DNA from: Ewingella americana
GTDB taxonomy: Bacteria > Pseudomonadota > Gammaproteobacteria > Enterobacterales > Enterobacteriaceae
DNA: 64,000 nt
Reading direction: 5' to 3'
NCBI RefSeq assembly: GCF_006438725.1
Contig: NZ_RCZD01000015.1
Span: 52,396-116,395 of the forward strand
In this document: positions 9,064-18,000 of the stretch, in pieces
How the letters are laid out: each line of letters begins with the position of its first letter
Numbering within the stretch: the stretch's first letter is position 1
Program-made: the position numbers and the translations under genes
Notes under the pieces: generated by a model
Told to the model about the DNA's origin: nothing
The model's input: only the letters and a program-made list of their open reading frames with translations
The model's database searches: none

Positions 9064-9753
9064 GAAAAAAAACCTGCTTTAAAAAGCAGGTTTTTCGAAT
9101 GTGGTCGGCGAGAGAGGATTACGTGCATCTTCGATGCCGCCCTGCGGGCCGTTGCTAAAGCAACGTTGTCTCGCTTCGCTCGGCTCAAACCTCCTTCGGA
9201 GGTTCTCATCCTCATAAACTTTGGATGAAAAAAAACCTGCTTTAAAAAGCAGGCTTTTCGAATGTGGTCGGCGAGAGAGGATTACGTGCATCTTCGATGC
9301 CGCCCTGCGGGCCGTTGCTAAAGCAACGTTGTCTCGCTTCGCTCGGCTCAAACCTCCTTCGGAGGTCCTCATCCTCATAAACTTTGGATGAAAAAAAACC
9401 TGCTTTAAAAAGCAGGCTTTTCGAATGTGGTCGGCGAGAGAGGATTACGTGCATCTTCGATGCCGCCCTGCGGGCCGTTGCTAAAGCAACGTTGTCTCGC
9501 TTCGCTCGGCTCAAACCTCCTTCGGAGGTCCTCATCCTCATAAACTTTGGATGAAAAAAAACCTGCTTTAAAAAGCAGGTTTTTCGAATGTGGTCGGCGA
9601 GAGAGGATTACGTGCATCTTCGATGCCGCCCTGCGGGCCGTTGCTAAAGCAACGTTGTCTCGCTTCGCTCGGCTCAAACCTCCTTCGGAGGTCCTCATCC
9701 TCATAAACTTTGGATGAAAAAAAACCTGCTTTAAAAAGCAGGTTTTTCGAATG
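9064..9753 (-). repeat. Four 163-bp tandem repeats carrying the tRNA-Pro 3' end
   Basis: The 163-base unit occurs four times in succession (units start at 9102, 9265, 9428 and 9591) and abuts the real tRNA at 9754, all in exact register. Read on the minus strand, each unit holds the last 19 nt of tRNA-Pro including CCA, then a terminator-like hairpin (AACCTGCTTTTTAAAGCAGGTT with a T-run), then a spacer of small perfect hairpins. Copies differ only at a few bases (GGTTCTC instead of GGTCCTC in the first; GGCTTTTC instead of GGTTTTTC in the second and third). The arrangement parallels E. coli tyrT, which is followed by 178-bp repeats with 19 bp of the tRNA 3' end that yield rtT RNA. Frames of 99-130 codons on this strand are read in different phases of the repeat, since 163 is not a multiple of 3, and I do not regard them as genes. 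Confidence 0.92.
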
Positions 9754-9830
9754 TGGTCGGCGAGAGAGGATTCGAACCTCCGACCCACTGGTCCCAAACC
9801 AGTTGCGCTACCAAGCTGCGCTACTCGCCG
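9754..9830 (-). tRNA. proM: tRNA-Pro, anticodon UGG
   Basis: A 77-nt cloverleaf on the minus strand: acceptor CGGCGAG/CTCGCCG, D arm with AGCGCAGCTTGGTAGCGC, anticodon stem ACTGG/CCAGT around loop TTTGGGA (anticodon TGG), T arm GGTTCGAATCC, discriminator A and encoded CCA. From memory it matches E. coli proM. In E. coli the tRNA beside dppA and eptB is proK (CGG); here the UGG isoacceptor holds that position. Downstream are a terminator-like hairpin and four partial 3' copies. Confidence 0.97.
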
Positions 9831-9931
9831 AATCGGAGCGCATGTTACTGCCGCTGGTTCAGAGCGTCAACGCCTTTTTTTAACATCGGCGCTGACTGCC
9901 TAGAATTTCAGCGCAGGCGCTGTTTTCCTGC

Positions 9932-11617
9932 TCAGAGTGCCTTGTCAGACAGCGGTTTAGCACACCAATTGTTCGCCGGGTTAATCCCGCCGTCCGGTGA
10001 GGTATACCCCAGGCAACCAAGAATCGAGTCAAACAACTCTTCATGGCGTTTTTCGCCGCCCACCCGCTGCTGGGCTTTCAAGCGCTCGAACGCCTGCTGG
10101 TGATCGGGCTGCGCGAGGAAACGGTCCGATGCCCACACCAGCATAGGTACACGGAATTGCTCAGGCGGCGCCATCTCGCGCACCGTACCGTGCAAGTGCG
10201 AGTTCTCATCAATGGATTCACCGTGATCAGCGGCATAAAACACCAGCGCTTTTTTATCGCGCAGCTGATCCAGCACGTTAGCAATAAAGGTATCGGTATA
10301 CAGCACAGTGTTATCGAAAGCGTTAATCAACTGAGCTTTGGTACAGGCACTATCCACCCCCATGCACTCCGGGGTGTAGCGGGCAAAGCTGCGCGGGTAA
10401 CGCTGGGAATACAGGTAGTGTGACCCCTTGGTGTGCAACACCACCAGATGCTTACCCTGAGGATGCGTTTTCAGAGATTCCTGCAACTCGTTGACCAGCA
10501 GCATGTCATCGACCGGCTTACCGTCATTGCGTTTTTCTGAGGCGATAATTTCACGGAACGAGTAGTTATCCGTATTGGCATTATTGTAAAACCACACTTC
10601 ACTTTGCATCGCGAACAGTTCAGAACTGAATCCCAGGGATTTCAACACCGCAAAAATATTCTGCTCTTTCAGTGTGCGCTGCTGATTATTCTCAGCGCCG
10701 CCCTCACGCACAAACATGCACCGTAACGACAGCTTGGTGGAGGTATCACAAGATTTGCCGCGAAACGCGACCAGATTCTGCTCTTTCGACAAGCGCGGCG
10801 TGGTGTCGCGCTCATAGCCCAGAATGCCCATGTGATCCCAGCGGGTGGTTTCACCGATGATAAACACGATGTAGGTATCGTCGACGCCGGCCGGTGGCAC
10901 ATAAGTAAACTTTTTCGCCGGATCAAATAATTTGTCCGCGTCCTGACTTTCGTCCACTTTGGTATAAGCGAACAAGCCCAACGCCGCCAGCCAGTTCGAA
11001 GGCAAATAAGAGTGCGCCACCACGCCGCCGTAGCTGGGTAAATCAATATTGGTCAGTTTTTCGTTGTTGCTCTGCTGCTTGTCCAGCATGCGTAGCGGCA
11101 GCCATACCAGCGCCACCGTCACCAGTAAAGTGCCTAATGGCAACAACCGCTGGCCCGGCGTTTTTATCTGCTCAATCAAAGTTAACCGGAGATCACTCTT
11201 CCAGATAAGCAGCAGCGGAATAGCACTGACCGCCACCAACCACACGAAGAAATACCAGCCCACCGCCTCTTTGCTGAGATCAATATCCGTCGTCATTACC
11301 GACGCGATAATGCCGTAGCCAATCACTACGTTGAACGTCATCATAAAGTAGCTGGCGCCCACGGAAATCAGCAATAGCAGGCTGGCCGTGATGCGGAAAA
11401 ACAGGCTCCCGCCCAGTGAAAGCAAACGCAGCAGGAAGAAAGTGAAAAGCACAATGACCACCACTTCAGTCACAGCCTGAGACAACTCAATAAAATTGAC
11501 ACTCAGTGTGAGGGGGGCAAAGCGGCGGAGAAAAACGGAGACATTCAGAAAAATGCCGATGTAAATCGCTAACAAGAAAGAGAGATTTTGCTGCGATAGA
11601 GTCTTCACTCTATTCAT
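9932..11617 (-). CDS. eptB: Kdo2-lipid A phosphoethanolamine 7''-transferase EptB
   Basis: A 561-residue inner-membrane enzyme that adds phosphoethanolamine to the outer Kdo of LPS in the periplasm. Five hydrophobic segments lie in residues 13-190, followed by a periplasmic sulfatase-like alkaline-phosphatase domain. The nucleophile motif is IIGETTRWDHMG and the metal-binding motif near residue 460 is AADHGES. Length and sequence fit EptB (YhjW), which also neighbours dppA and a proline tRNA in E. coli. In E. coli eptB is repressed by the sRNA MgrR; I did not identify that site here. It confers resistance to cationic peptides and tolerance to calcium stress. Confidence 0.92.
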   Translation of the reverse strand: MNRVKTLSQQNLSFLLAIYIGIFLNVSVFLRRFAPLTLSVNFIELSQAVTEVVVIVLFTFFLLRLLSLGGSLFFRITASLLLLISVGASYFMMTFNVVIGYGIIASVMTTDIDLSKEAVGWYFFVWLVAVSAIPLLLIWKSDLRLTLIEQIKTPGQRLLPLGTLLVTVALVWLPLRMLDKQQSNNEKLTNIDLPSYGGVVAHSYLPSNWLAALGLFAYTKVDESQDADKLFDPAKKFTYVPPAGVDDTYIVFIIGETTRWDHMGILGYERDTTPRLSKEQNLVAFRGKSCDTSTKLSLRCMFVREGGAENNQQRTLKEQNIFAVLKSLGFSSELFAMQSEVWFYNNANTDNYSFREIIASEKRNDGKPVDDMLLVNELQESLKTHPQGKHLVVLHTKGSHYLYSQRYPRSFARYTPECMGVDSACTKAQLINAFDNTVLYTDTFIANVLDQLRDKKALVFYAADHGESIDENSHLHGTVREMAPPEQFRVPMLVWASDRFLAQPDHQQAFERLKAQQRVGGEKRHEELFDSILGCLGYTSPDGGINPANNWCAKPLSDKAL

Positions 11618-11790
11618 GTAATGTGATTTTCCAGAAGGTTTTAGAAAGATTCAGAATCATTGTGACATGTTTAATCGCGGCAGGTTCCCAGATCATGCCG
11701 ACATTACGTTTATATACATATTTCCAGAAAGTTCTGTGTGGAGAAGGTCTTGCAGGAGAAGAGAGCCAAGAGGTGATCGGTCAAGTGATG

Positions 11791-11811
11791 AAAAAGGAGG
11801 CCGAAGCCTCC
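11791..11811 (-). terminator. Intrinsic terminator of ohr
   Basis: On the minus strand GGAGGC-TTCG-GCCTCC is followed by TTTTTC about 50 bases after the ohr stop. The UUCG tetraloop and short U-run are typical of a rho-independent terminator. Confidence 0.8.
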
Positions 11812-11860
11812 TGGGTACTTTCCCTACAACGCCCCTGGTGAAGGCGCGACTACTCAAAAA

Positions 11861-12283
11861 TCACTTAATATTCAATGTTACGTCGATGTTGCCACGGGTT
11901 GCGTTGGAGTACGGGCAAACCTGATGTGCTTTGGCCACCAGCGCTTCTGCGTCGCTGCGTTCAAAGCCCGGTAAGGTGATATCAAGCTGAACTTCGATAC
12001 CGTAACCGCCAGGGATTGCGCCGATACCTACCGCACCTTCAATTTTTGCATCCGCAGGGATCTTGATTTTTTCCTGCGCGGCAACCGCTTTCAGTGCGCC
12101 GAGGAAACAGGCTGAGTAACCCGCAGCAAATAACTGCTCAGGGTTGGTACCGCCGCCCATGCCGCCCATTTCTTTAGGCACGCCCAGTTTGATATCAAGA
12201 ACGCCGTCGTCAGAAACCGCGCGGCCGTCACGGCCACCGGTAGCAGAGGCGTGAGCACGATACACAACTTTTTCGATAGACAT
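11861..12283 (-). CDS. ohr: Organic hydroperoxide resistance protein Ohr
   Basis: A 140-residue Ohr/OsmC-fold peroxidase. The two redox cysteines lie in [11 protein letters not shown] (near residue 60) and [13 protein letters not shown] (near residue 125), the standard Ohr pair. It detoxifies organic and lipid hydroperoxides in the cytoplasm using lipoylated partners, as known for the family. It begins [21 protein letters not shown] and has the usual family length. The gene lies beside its probable repressor ohrR on the same strand, with about 170 bases between them that carry an operator-like palindrome. Confidence 0.93.
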   Translation of the reverse strand: MSIEKVVYRAHASATGGRDGRAVSDDGVLDIKLGVPKEMGGMGGGTNPEQLFAAGYSACFLGALKAVAAQEKIKIPADAKIEGAVGIGAIPGGYGIEVQLDITLPGFERSDAEALVAKAHQVCPYSNATRGNIDVTLNIK

Positions 12284-12332
12284 AGTTCGTTCCTTATAAG
12301 GTAAGGGTACTTTTAGATTGAAATAAATTTTA

Positions 12333-12347
12333 TACGATTTAATCGCA
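12333..12347. promoter_or_regulatory. Candidate OhrR operator upstream of ohr
   Basis: TACGATTTAATCGCA is a near-perfect dyad (CGATT/AATCG) 50 bases before the ohr start. A similar dyad stands before ohrR. Shared motifs at both promoters suggest a site for the MarR-family repressor. Confidence 0.45.
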
Positions 12348-12451
12348 CGCTATATATTTAATACTAGCAGACAAATTCGAAAGCACACTACGGAGTTGTC
12401 TGTTTGCTGCAATAGGGTTCATCAATCTCATCCTGAAGCCGATTATACCGA

Positions 12452-12916
12452 TCAGGATTTATCTTTCAGGTTCTCACGCAAGGATTCCAGTTGCTGCTTC
12501 AGCGTGACCACTGCAGTGATATCGCACTCGGTAGCGCAAAGAATGGCTTCGGGAATACTCTGGGCTTTTTCGCGCAGCGCTTTTCCGGCATCAGTCAGAG
12601 TAATGATCACCTGGCGCTCATCGGCTTTGGCGCGCTGACGCATCAGCCGACCCGCCACTTCAAGACGCTTTAACAGCGGCGTCAGCGTGGCAGAATCCAG
12701 AAACAGCTTCTCACCAATATCAGAAACCGTCACATCATCGCGTTGCCACAAAACCAGCATCACCAGATATTGCGGATAGGTTAAATCGAGCTGGCCCAGC
12801 AGCTTGCGGTAAACTTTGTGCAATGCCAGATTCGCCGAATAGAGCGCGAAACACATCTGTTGGTCCAGATGCAAAAGGGCATTCGCTGAGGTTGCAGGTT
12901 CTGTTTTCGAGTTCAT
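12452..12916 (-). CDS. ohrR: MarR-family peroxide-sensing repressor OhrR
   Basis: A 154-residue MarR-type winged-helix regulator. The N-terminal segment [20 protein letters not shown] contains the conserved sensing Cys of OhrR, with the two partner Tyr residues of the family in [14 protein letters not shown]. The DNA-binding wing follows at [22 protein letters not shown] and [11 protein letters not shown]. In the reduced state it represses ohr, and oxidation of the Cys by organic peroxide releases DNA. A TTG at 12925 would add three residues; the ATG at 12916 is preferred. Neither has a strong Shine-Dalgarno. ohr lies downstream with its own leader. Confidence 0.88.
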   Translation of the reverse strand: MNSKTEPATSANALLHLDQQMCFALYSANLALHKVYRKLLGQLDLTYPQYLVMLVLWQRDDVTVSDIGEKLFLDSATLTPLLKRLEVAGRLMRQRAKADERQVIITLTDAGKALREKAQSIPEAILCATECDITAVVTLKQQLESLRENLKDKS

Positions 12917-12937
12917 GGATTTCAATATAAATAGTGC

Positions 12938-12950
12938 GCGATATTATCGC
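12938..12950. promoter_or_regulatory. Candidate OhrR operator upstream of ohrR
   Basis: GCGATATTATCGC is a perfect 13-base palindrome about 22 bases before the ohrR start. It has the same layout as the dyad before ohr (CGAT-N-ATCG type), which fits autoregulation. Confidence 0.45.
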
Positions 12951-13020
12951 AAGCATTTTTACTGCAATGATTTAAATTTGGCCCTTCACCCCGCAAAAAA
13001 TCCGCGCCATTTTCGCTCAG

Positions 13021-13053
13021 TTGCACAGTAACGCTGGTGCAACATTTGTGCAA
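13021..13053. promoter_or_regulatory. Candidate NtrC half-site cluster
   Basis: TTGCAC (13021), GGTGCAA (13036) and GTGCAA (13048) form a cluster of TGCAC/GTGCA half-sites about 60-80 bases upstream of a sigma-54 promoter, the position of a bacterial enhancer. The spacing between halves does not match the 17-base NtrC consensus exactly, so the protein that binds is uncertain. Confidence 0.4.
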
Positions 13054-13102
13054 AACAGTCACAGCTCAATTAAAAACCCTTGTTATTCAATAAGAAGAAA
13101 TA

Positions 13103-13118
13103 TGGCACAGCCTTTGCT
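13103..13118 (+). promoter_or_regulatory. Sigma-54 promoter of the urea cluster
   Basis: TGGCAC-N5-TTGCT matches the -24/-12 consensus TGGCAC-N5-TTGCW with correct spacing, 41 bases before the allophanate hydrolase start. It implies RpoN-dependent transcription under nitrogen limitation. Confidence 0.85.
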
Positions 13119-13158
13119 TTGATGAATTCAATCTTGTGTACCAGATGGAATTCAACCG

Positions 13159-15006
13159 ATGAACGACAGCTTAAGCTCTGCGACCTCCCCGTTTCACGCT
13201 TTCACCCTGCGCGACTGGCAACAGCATTACCGCACTGCGCCGGACAGCTTGCGCACCACGCTTTCGATGGTGTTGGGCAGCCTGAGCAGCACCGATAATG
13301 CCTGGATTTACCGTGCAACGGCCAAGCAGCTTGAAGACCAGATCACGCATCTGGAAAGCCTGCGTCAGAAGGCAGAAGGCTCGATCAGCGCCCTGCCGCT
13401 GTTCGGCGTACCCTTCGCAGTCAAAGACAATATTGATATCGCAGGCTGGCCGACCAGCGCCGCCTGCCCGGAATTCACTTACACCGCCGAAGCCGACGCC
13501 ACCGTCGTCGCCAACCTGAAGGCCAAGGGCGCGATTGTCATCGGCAAGACCAATCTCGATCAGTTTGCCACCGGTCTGGTCGGCACCCGCTCACCGTTCG
13601 GCGCAGTGCGTAATACTTTCAACCCGGATTACGTCAGCGGTGGCTCCAGCTCCGGTTCCGCTTCGGTGCTGGCGCGCGGGTTGGTGGCCTTTTCCCTCGG
13701 CACCGACACCGCGGGTTCTGGTCGCGTACCCGCAGGATTCAACAACATCGTTGGCCTGAAGCCGACCAAAGGCTGGCTGTCAAATAAAGGTGTAGTACCC
13801 GCCTGTCGCCTGAATGACTCGGTTTCAATTTTCGCCCTGACCGTCACCGATGCGCAAACCGTCGCTCATGCCGCTGGCGGATATGACGCCGCCGATGCCT
13901 ATTCGCGCCAAAACCCGCGCACGGCCCCTGCCGCGATGTCCGTTCATCCGCGCTTTGCCGTGCCAGACAGTCTGGAGTTTTTTGGCGACGCGCTGGCTGA
14001 ATTTGAATTCGATCAGGCGCTCGAGCGTCTGACCGGCAGCGGTGTCACGCTGGTACCCATTGATTTCACCCCTTTCCGTGAACTGGCCGGGCAGCTCTAT
14101 TACGGCGCCTGGGTCGCTGAGCGAACCGTTGCCGTGAGCGAAATTTTCGAACAAAAACCGGAGGCGATGGACCCGGTCGTGCGCGGCATTGTGGCCAACG
14201 GCCTGAATTATTCGGCTTGTGATGCGTGGCGTGCCGAATATTTGCGCGCAGAGCTGGCACGCAAAATCAGCCAGGCACTGGAAGGGTTTGATGCACTGGT
14301 GGTGCCGACCTCGCCGACCATCCGCACGCTCAATGAAATGGTGCAGGAACCGGTGCTTTATAACTCGCAGTTCGGCATTTACACCAATTTCACCAATCTG
14401 GCGGATTTGTCTGCGCTGGCGCTGCCGGCCAGTCTGCGCGCGGACGGCCTGCCCGCCGGTATCACACTGATCGCACCGGCCTGGCATGACGATGCGTTAG
14501 CCAGCTTTGGCCGCCAGTGGCAGCGCAGTCTGGGGTTGCCGCTCGGTGCCACCGGTCGTGAACTCAGCGCCAGCACCTGGATGACTGACGCACCGGTCAG
14601 CACGGGCCACGTCCGTGTGGCCGTGGTCGGCGCACACCTGACCGGCATGCCGCTCAACGTCCAGTTGATTCAGCGTAAAGCCGTGCGTGTCGAGCAAACC
14701 ACCACGGCCGCAGCCTACAAACTCTACGCCCTCGCCAACACCACGCCACCCAAACCGGGGCTGGTGCGGGCGGAAGGTGGCAGCGCCATCATCGTCGAAC
14801 TGTGGGACATCCCGCTGGCGCGCTTTGGTGAATTCGTTGCAGAAATTCCGGCACCGCTTGGCATCGGTTCTCTCGAACTGGCCGATGGGCGCACCGTGAA
14901 AGGTTTCATCTGCGAACCCTGGGCGATCCCTGACGCCACCGACATCACCCATTTTGGCGGCTGGAGAAGCTATATCTCCCACCTTGCCGCTCTGAAAAAC
15001 GCCTGA
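13159..15006 (+). CDS. atzF: Allophanate hydrolase
   Basis: A 615-residue amidase-signature enzyme that hydrolyses allophanate to ammonia and CO2, the second step of ATP-dependent urea breakdown. The catalytic triad is visible: Lys89 in GVPFAVKDNID, cis-Ser163 in SGGSSSGSA and Ser187 in GTDTAGSGRVPA. After about residue 470 comes the separate C-terminal domain of allophanate hydrolases (RVAVVGAHLTGMPLN, then AAYKLYALANTTPPKPGLVR), which completes the reaction by decarboxylation. It is the first gene after the sigma-54 promoter, and 12 bases separate its stop from urea carboxylase. The symbol follows the AtzF/DUR2 family. Confidence 0.95.
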   Translation: MNDSLSSATSPFHAFTLRDWQQHYRTAPDSLRTTLSMVLGSLSSTDNAWIYRATAKQLEDQITHLESLRQKAEGSISALPLFGVPFAVKDNIDIAGWPTSAACPEFTYTAEADATVVANLKAKGAIVIGKTNLDQFATGLVGTRSPFGAVRNTFNPDYVSGGSSSGSASVLARGLVAFSLGTDTAGSGRVPAGFNNIVGLKPTKGWLSNKGVVPACRLNDSVSIFALTVTDAQTVAHAAGGYDAADAYSRQNPRTAPAAMSVHPRFAVPDSLEFFGDALAEFEFDQALERLTGSGVTLVPIDFTPFRELAGQLYYGAWVAERTVAVSEIFEQKPEAMDPVVRGIVANGLNYSACDAWRAEYLRAELARKISQALEGFDALVVPTSPTIRTLNEMVQEPVLYNSQFGIYTNFTNLADLSALALPASLRADGLPAGITLIAPAWHDDALASFGRQWQRSLGLPLGATGRELSASTWMTDAPVSTGHVRVAVVGAHLTGMPLNVQLIQRKAVRVEQTTTAAAYKLYALANTTPPKPGLVRAEGGSAIIVELWDIPLARFGEFVAEIPAPLGIGSLELADGRTVKGFICEPWAIPDATDITHFGGWRSYISHLAALKNA

Positions 15007-15018
15007 GGAGCCAGAAAT

Positions 15019-18000
15019 ATGTTCACGACCGTTCTGATTGCCAACCGTGGTGAAATCGCCTGCCGCGCCATTCGCACGCTGAAACGCCTTGGCGTCACCA
15101 GCGTCGCCGTGTACTCCGACGCCGACCGTAACGCGCCGCACGTCACCGAGGCCGATTTCGCCATTGCGCTGGGAGGCGACAAGGCCAGCGACAGCTATCT
15201 GATGATCGACAAGATCCTGGCGGCGGCAAAAGAAACCGGCGCACAGGCGATTTATCCGGGCTATGGATTCCTTTCAGAAAGCGCCGAATTTGCCGATGCC
15301 TGCGAAGCGGCAGATATCGCCTTTATCGGCCCGAGCGCCGGGCAGATCCGCGAATTTGGCCTCAAGCACCGCGCCCGTGAATTAGCCGCTGCCGCCAATG
15401 TGCCGATGACGCCAGGCACCGGTTTGCTCGACAGCATCGACGATGCCGTCAAATCCGCCGCTGACATCGGCTATCCGATCATGCTCAAAAGTACCGCGGG
15501 CGGCGGCGGCATTGGCCTGACCCGCTGTGAAGATGAAGCCGCCCTGCGCGCCGCGTGGGACAGCGTGAAGCGCCTTGGCGAGCACTTTTTCCGCGATGCT
15601 GGCGTGTTTTTGGAACGCTTTGTCGATCGCGCCCGCCATGTCGAAGTGCAGATTTTTGGCGACGGTAAAGGCCGCGTGGTGGCGCTTGGCGAACGCGACT
15701 GTTCTCTGCAACGCCGCAATCAAAAGGTCGTGGAAGAGACCCCGGCGCCGAACCTGCCGCAGGCCACCCGCGAAGCCTTACACCGTGCCGCCGTGCAGTT
15801 AGGTGAGTCGGTCAACTACCGCAGTGCCGGCACCGTCGAGTTTATTTATGACGCCGCACGCGACGAATTCTATTTCCTCGAAGTAAACACCCGTTTACAG
15901 GTTGAGCATCCGGTCACCGAAATGGTTACCGGTCTGGACTTGATCGAATGCATGCTGCGCGTCGCCGCCGATGAGCCACTCGACTGGCCGCATCTGCAGC
16001 AGGCACCGCAGGGCGTCTCGATGGAAGTACGCATTTACGCCGAAGACCCGCTGAAAAACTTCCAGCCAAGTCCCGGCGTGCTGACCGAAGTGTTCTTCCC
16101 GCAAGATGTGCGCGTCGATGGCTGGGTGTCTACCGGCAGTGAAGTCTCGGCGTTTTATGACCCGATGATCGCCAAGCTGATCGTCCACGGCACCGACCGT
16201 CAGGACGCGCTGGCGAAAATGTCCGCCGCGCTGGCCGCCACCCGCCTGCACGGCATCGCCACCAACATTGATTATCTGCGCCAGGTGGTTGCCACGCCGC
16301 TGTTTCGCGACGGCGAAATGTGGACGCGGATGCTCGACAGCTTTGCTTATGCGCCGCATGCCATCGAAGTGATCGCACCCGGCACCTACAGCAGCGTGCA
16401 GGATTATCCGGGGCGTCTCGGTTACTGGGATATCGGCGTGCCACCGTCCGGTCCGATGGATGATTTTGCCTTCCGCCTCGCCAACCGCATTGTCGGTAAC
16501 CATCTCGACGCCGCCGGGCTGGAATTCACCCTGCAGGGTCCGACGCTGCGTTTTCATTGCGATGCCACCATCGCCCTGACCGGCGCACGCTGCCCGGCCG
16601 ATCTCGATGGCGAAAGCATGGCTTACTGGCAGCCGGTGGAGGTCAAAGCCGGTCAGACGCTGACCCTTGGCCGCGCCACGCAGGGCTGCCGCACTTACCT
16701 CGCCGTGCGTAACGGTGTCGACGTGCCGGTGTATCTCGGCAGCCGTTCGACCTTCGCCCTCGGGCAGTTCGGCGGCCATGCCGGTCGCACGCTGCGCATC
16801 GCCGATATGCTGACCGTTTCCCAGCCCGAACTCGCGGCCTGCACCACGCCCGCGCCGGTCGGTTTACCGCAGCCCGCAGCGGAAAATATCGTCCCGACGT
16901 ATGGCGATCTCTGGAACATTGGCGTGCTGTATGGCCCGCACGGTGCACCGGATTTTTTCACCAAAGAATCTATCGACGCCTTTTTCGAAGCCGAATGGCA
17001 GGTGCATTACAACTCCAATCGCCTCGGCGTGCGTTTGGTCGGCCCGAAACCGCAGTGGGCGCGGCAGGACGGCGGCGAAGCCGGTCTGCATCCGTCCAAC
17101 GTGCATGACTGCGAATATGCCATCGGTGCGATTAACTTTACCGGCGACTTCCCGGTGGTCCTGACCCGCGACGGGCCAAGCCTCGGCGGTTTCGTCTGCC
17201 CGGTGACCATCGCCAAAGCTGAACTGTGGAAAGTCGGCCAGGTAAAACCGGGCGATAAAATCCGCTTCCACCCGATAAGTTTTGAACAGGCACAGGCGCT
17301 GGAACTGGCGCAGCAAGGCACCATCGATTCACTGATACCGATTGACGCGATGGTGCTGCCGGTACCGTCCCTGCTGCCGGACACCACCGCGTCCGCCACC
17401 CTTCTCGCGGCATTACCGGCGACGGCGGAGCGGCCTTCGGTGGAATACCGGCAGGCGGGCGACGGTTACGTGCTGATGGAGTACGGCGACAACGTGCTGG
17501 ATCTGGCGGTGCGGATGCGCATTTACCTGCTGATGAACGCCATCCGCGACGCCGCAGAGCCGGGCATTGAAGAGCTGTCGCCGGGCGTGCGTTCGCTGCA
17601 AATCCGCTATGACAGCCGCGTGTTGCACCAAAGCGCGCTGCTTGAGCATTTACTGGCACTCGAGCAGTCACTGGCAGATGTCAGCAACCTGAAAATCCCG
17701 TCCCGCATCGTGCATATGCCGATGGCGTTTGAGGACTCCGCCACGCTCGGCGCGGTCGAACGCTATCAGCAAACCGTGCGCAGCGAAGCGCCGTGGCTGC
17801 CGAATAACGTCGATTTTATCCAGCGCACCAACGGGCTTTCGAGCCGCGAAGAGGTCAAAAATATCCTCTTCGACGCCAGCTATTTAATCCTCGGTTTGGG
17901 CGATGTGTATCTCGGCGCGCCGTGCGCGGTGCCGGTCGATCCACGCCATCGCCTGCTGAGTTCCAAATACAACCCGGCGCGCTCGTACACCGCAGAAGGG

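Noticed and set aside
9102..9753. The regular 163-bp repeats as a CRISPR array
   Set aside because: The whole unit, including the spacer portion, is repeated; there are no unique spacers and no cas genes.
9079..9797. Overlapping minus-strand frames of 99-130 codons in the tRNA repeat array, encoding basic peptides
   Set aside because: They arise because the repeat is read in successive phases (163 is not a multiple of 3) and contain antisense of small hairpins. A protamine-like peptide as reported for E. coli tyrT is possible but not supported by a start site or codon pattern.
15895..16779. A 294-codon minus-strand frame inside urea carboxylase
   Set aside because: It is a shadow frame of a GC-rich gene with strong codon bias; similar long shadows occur opposite urtA, fdoG and mtlD.
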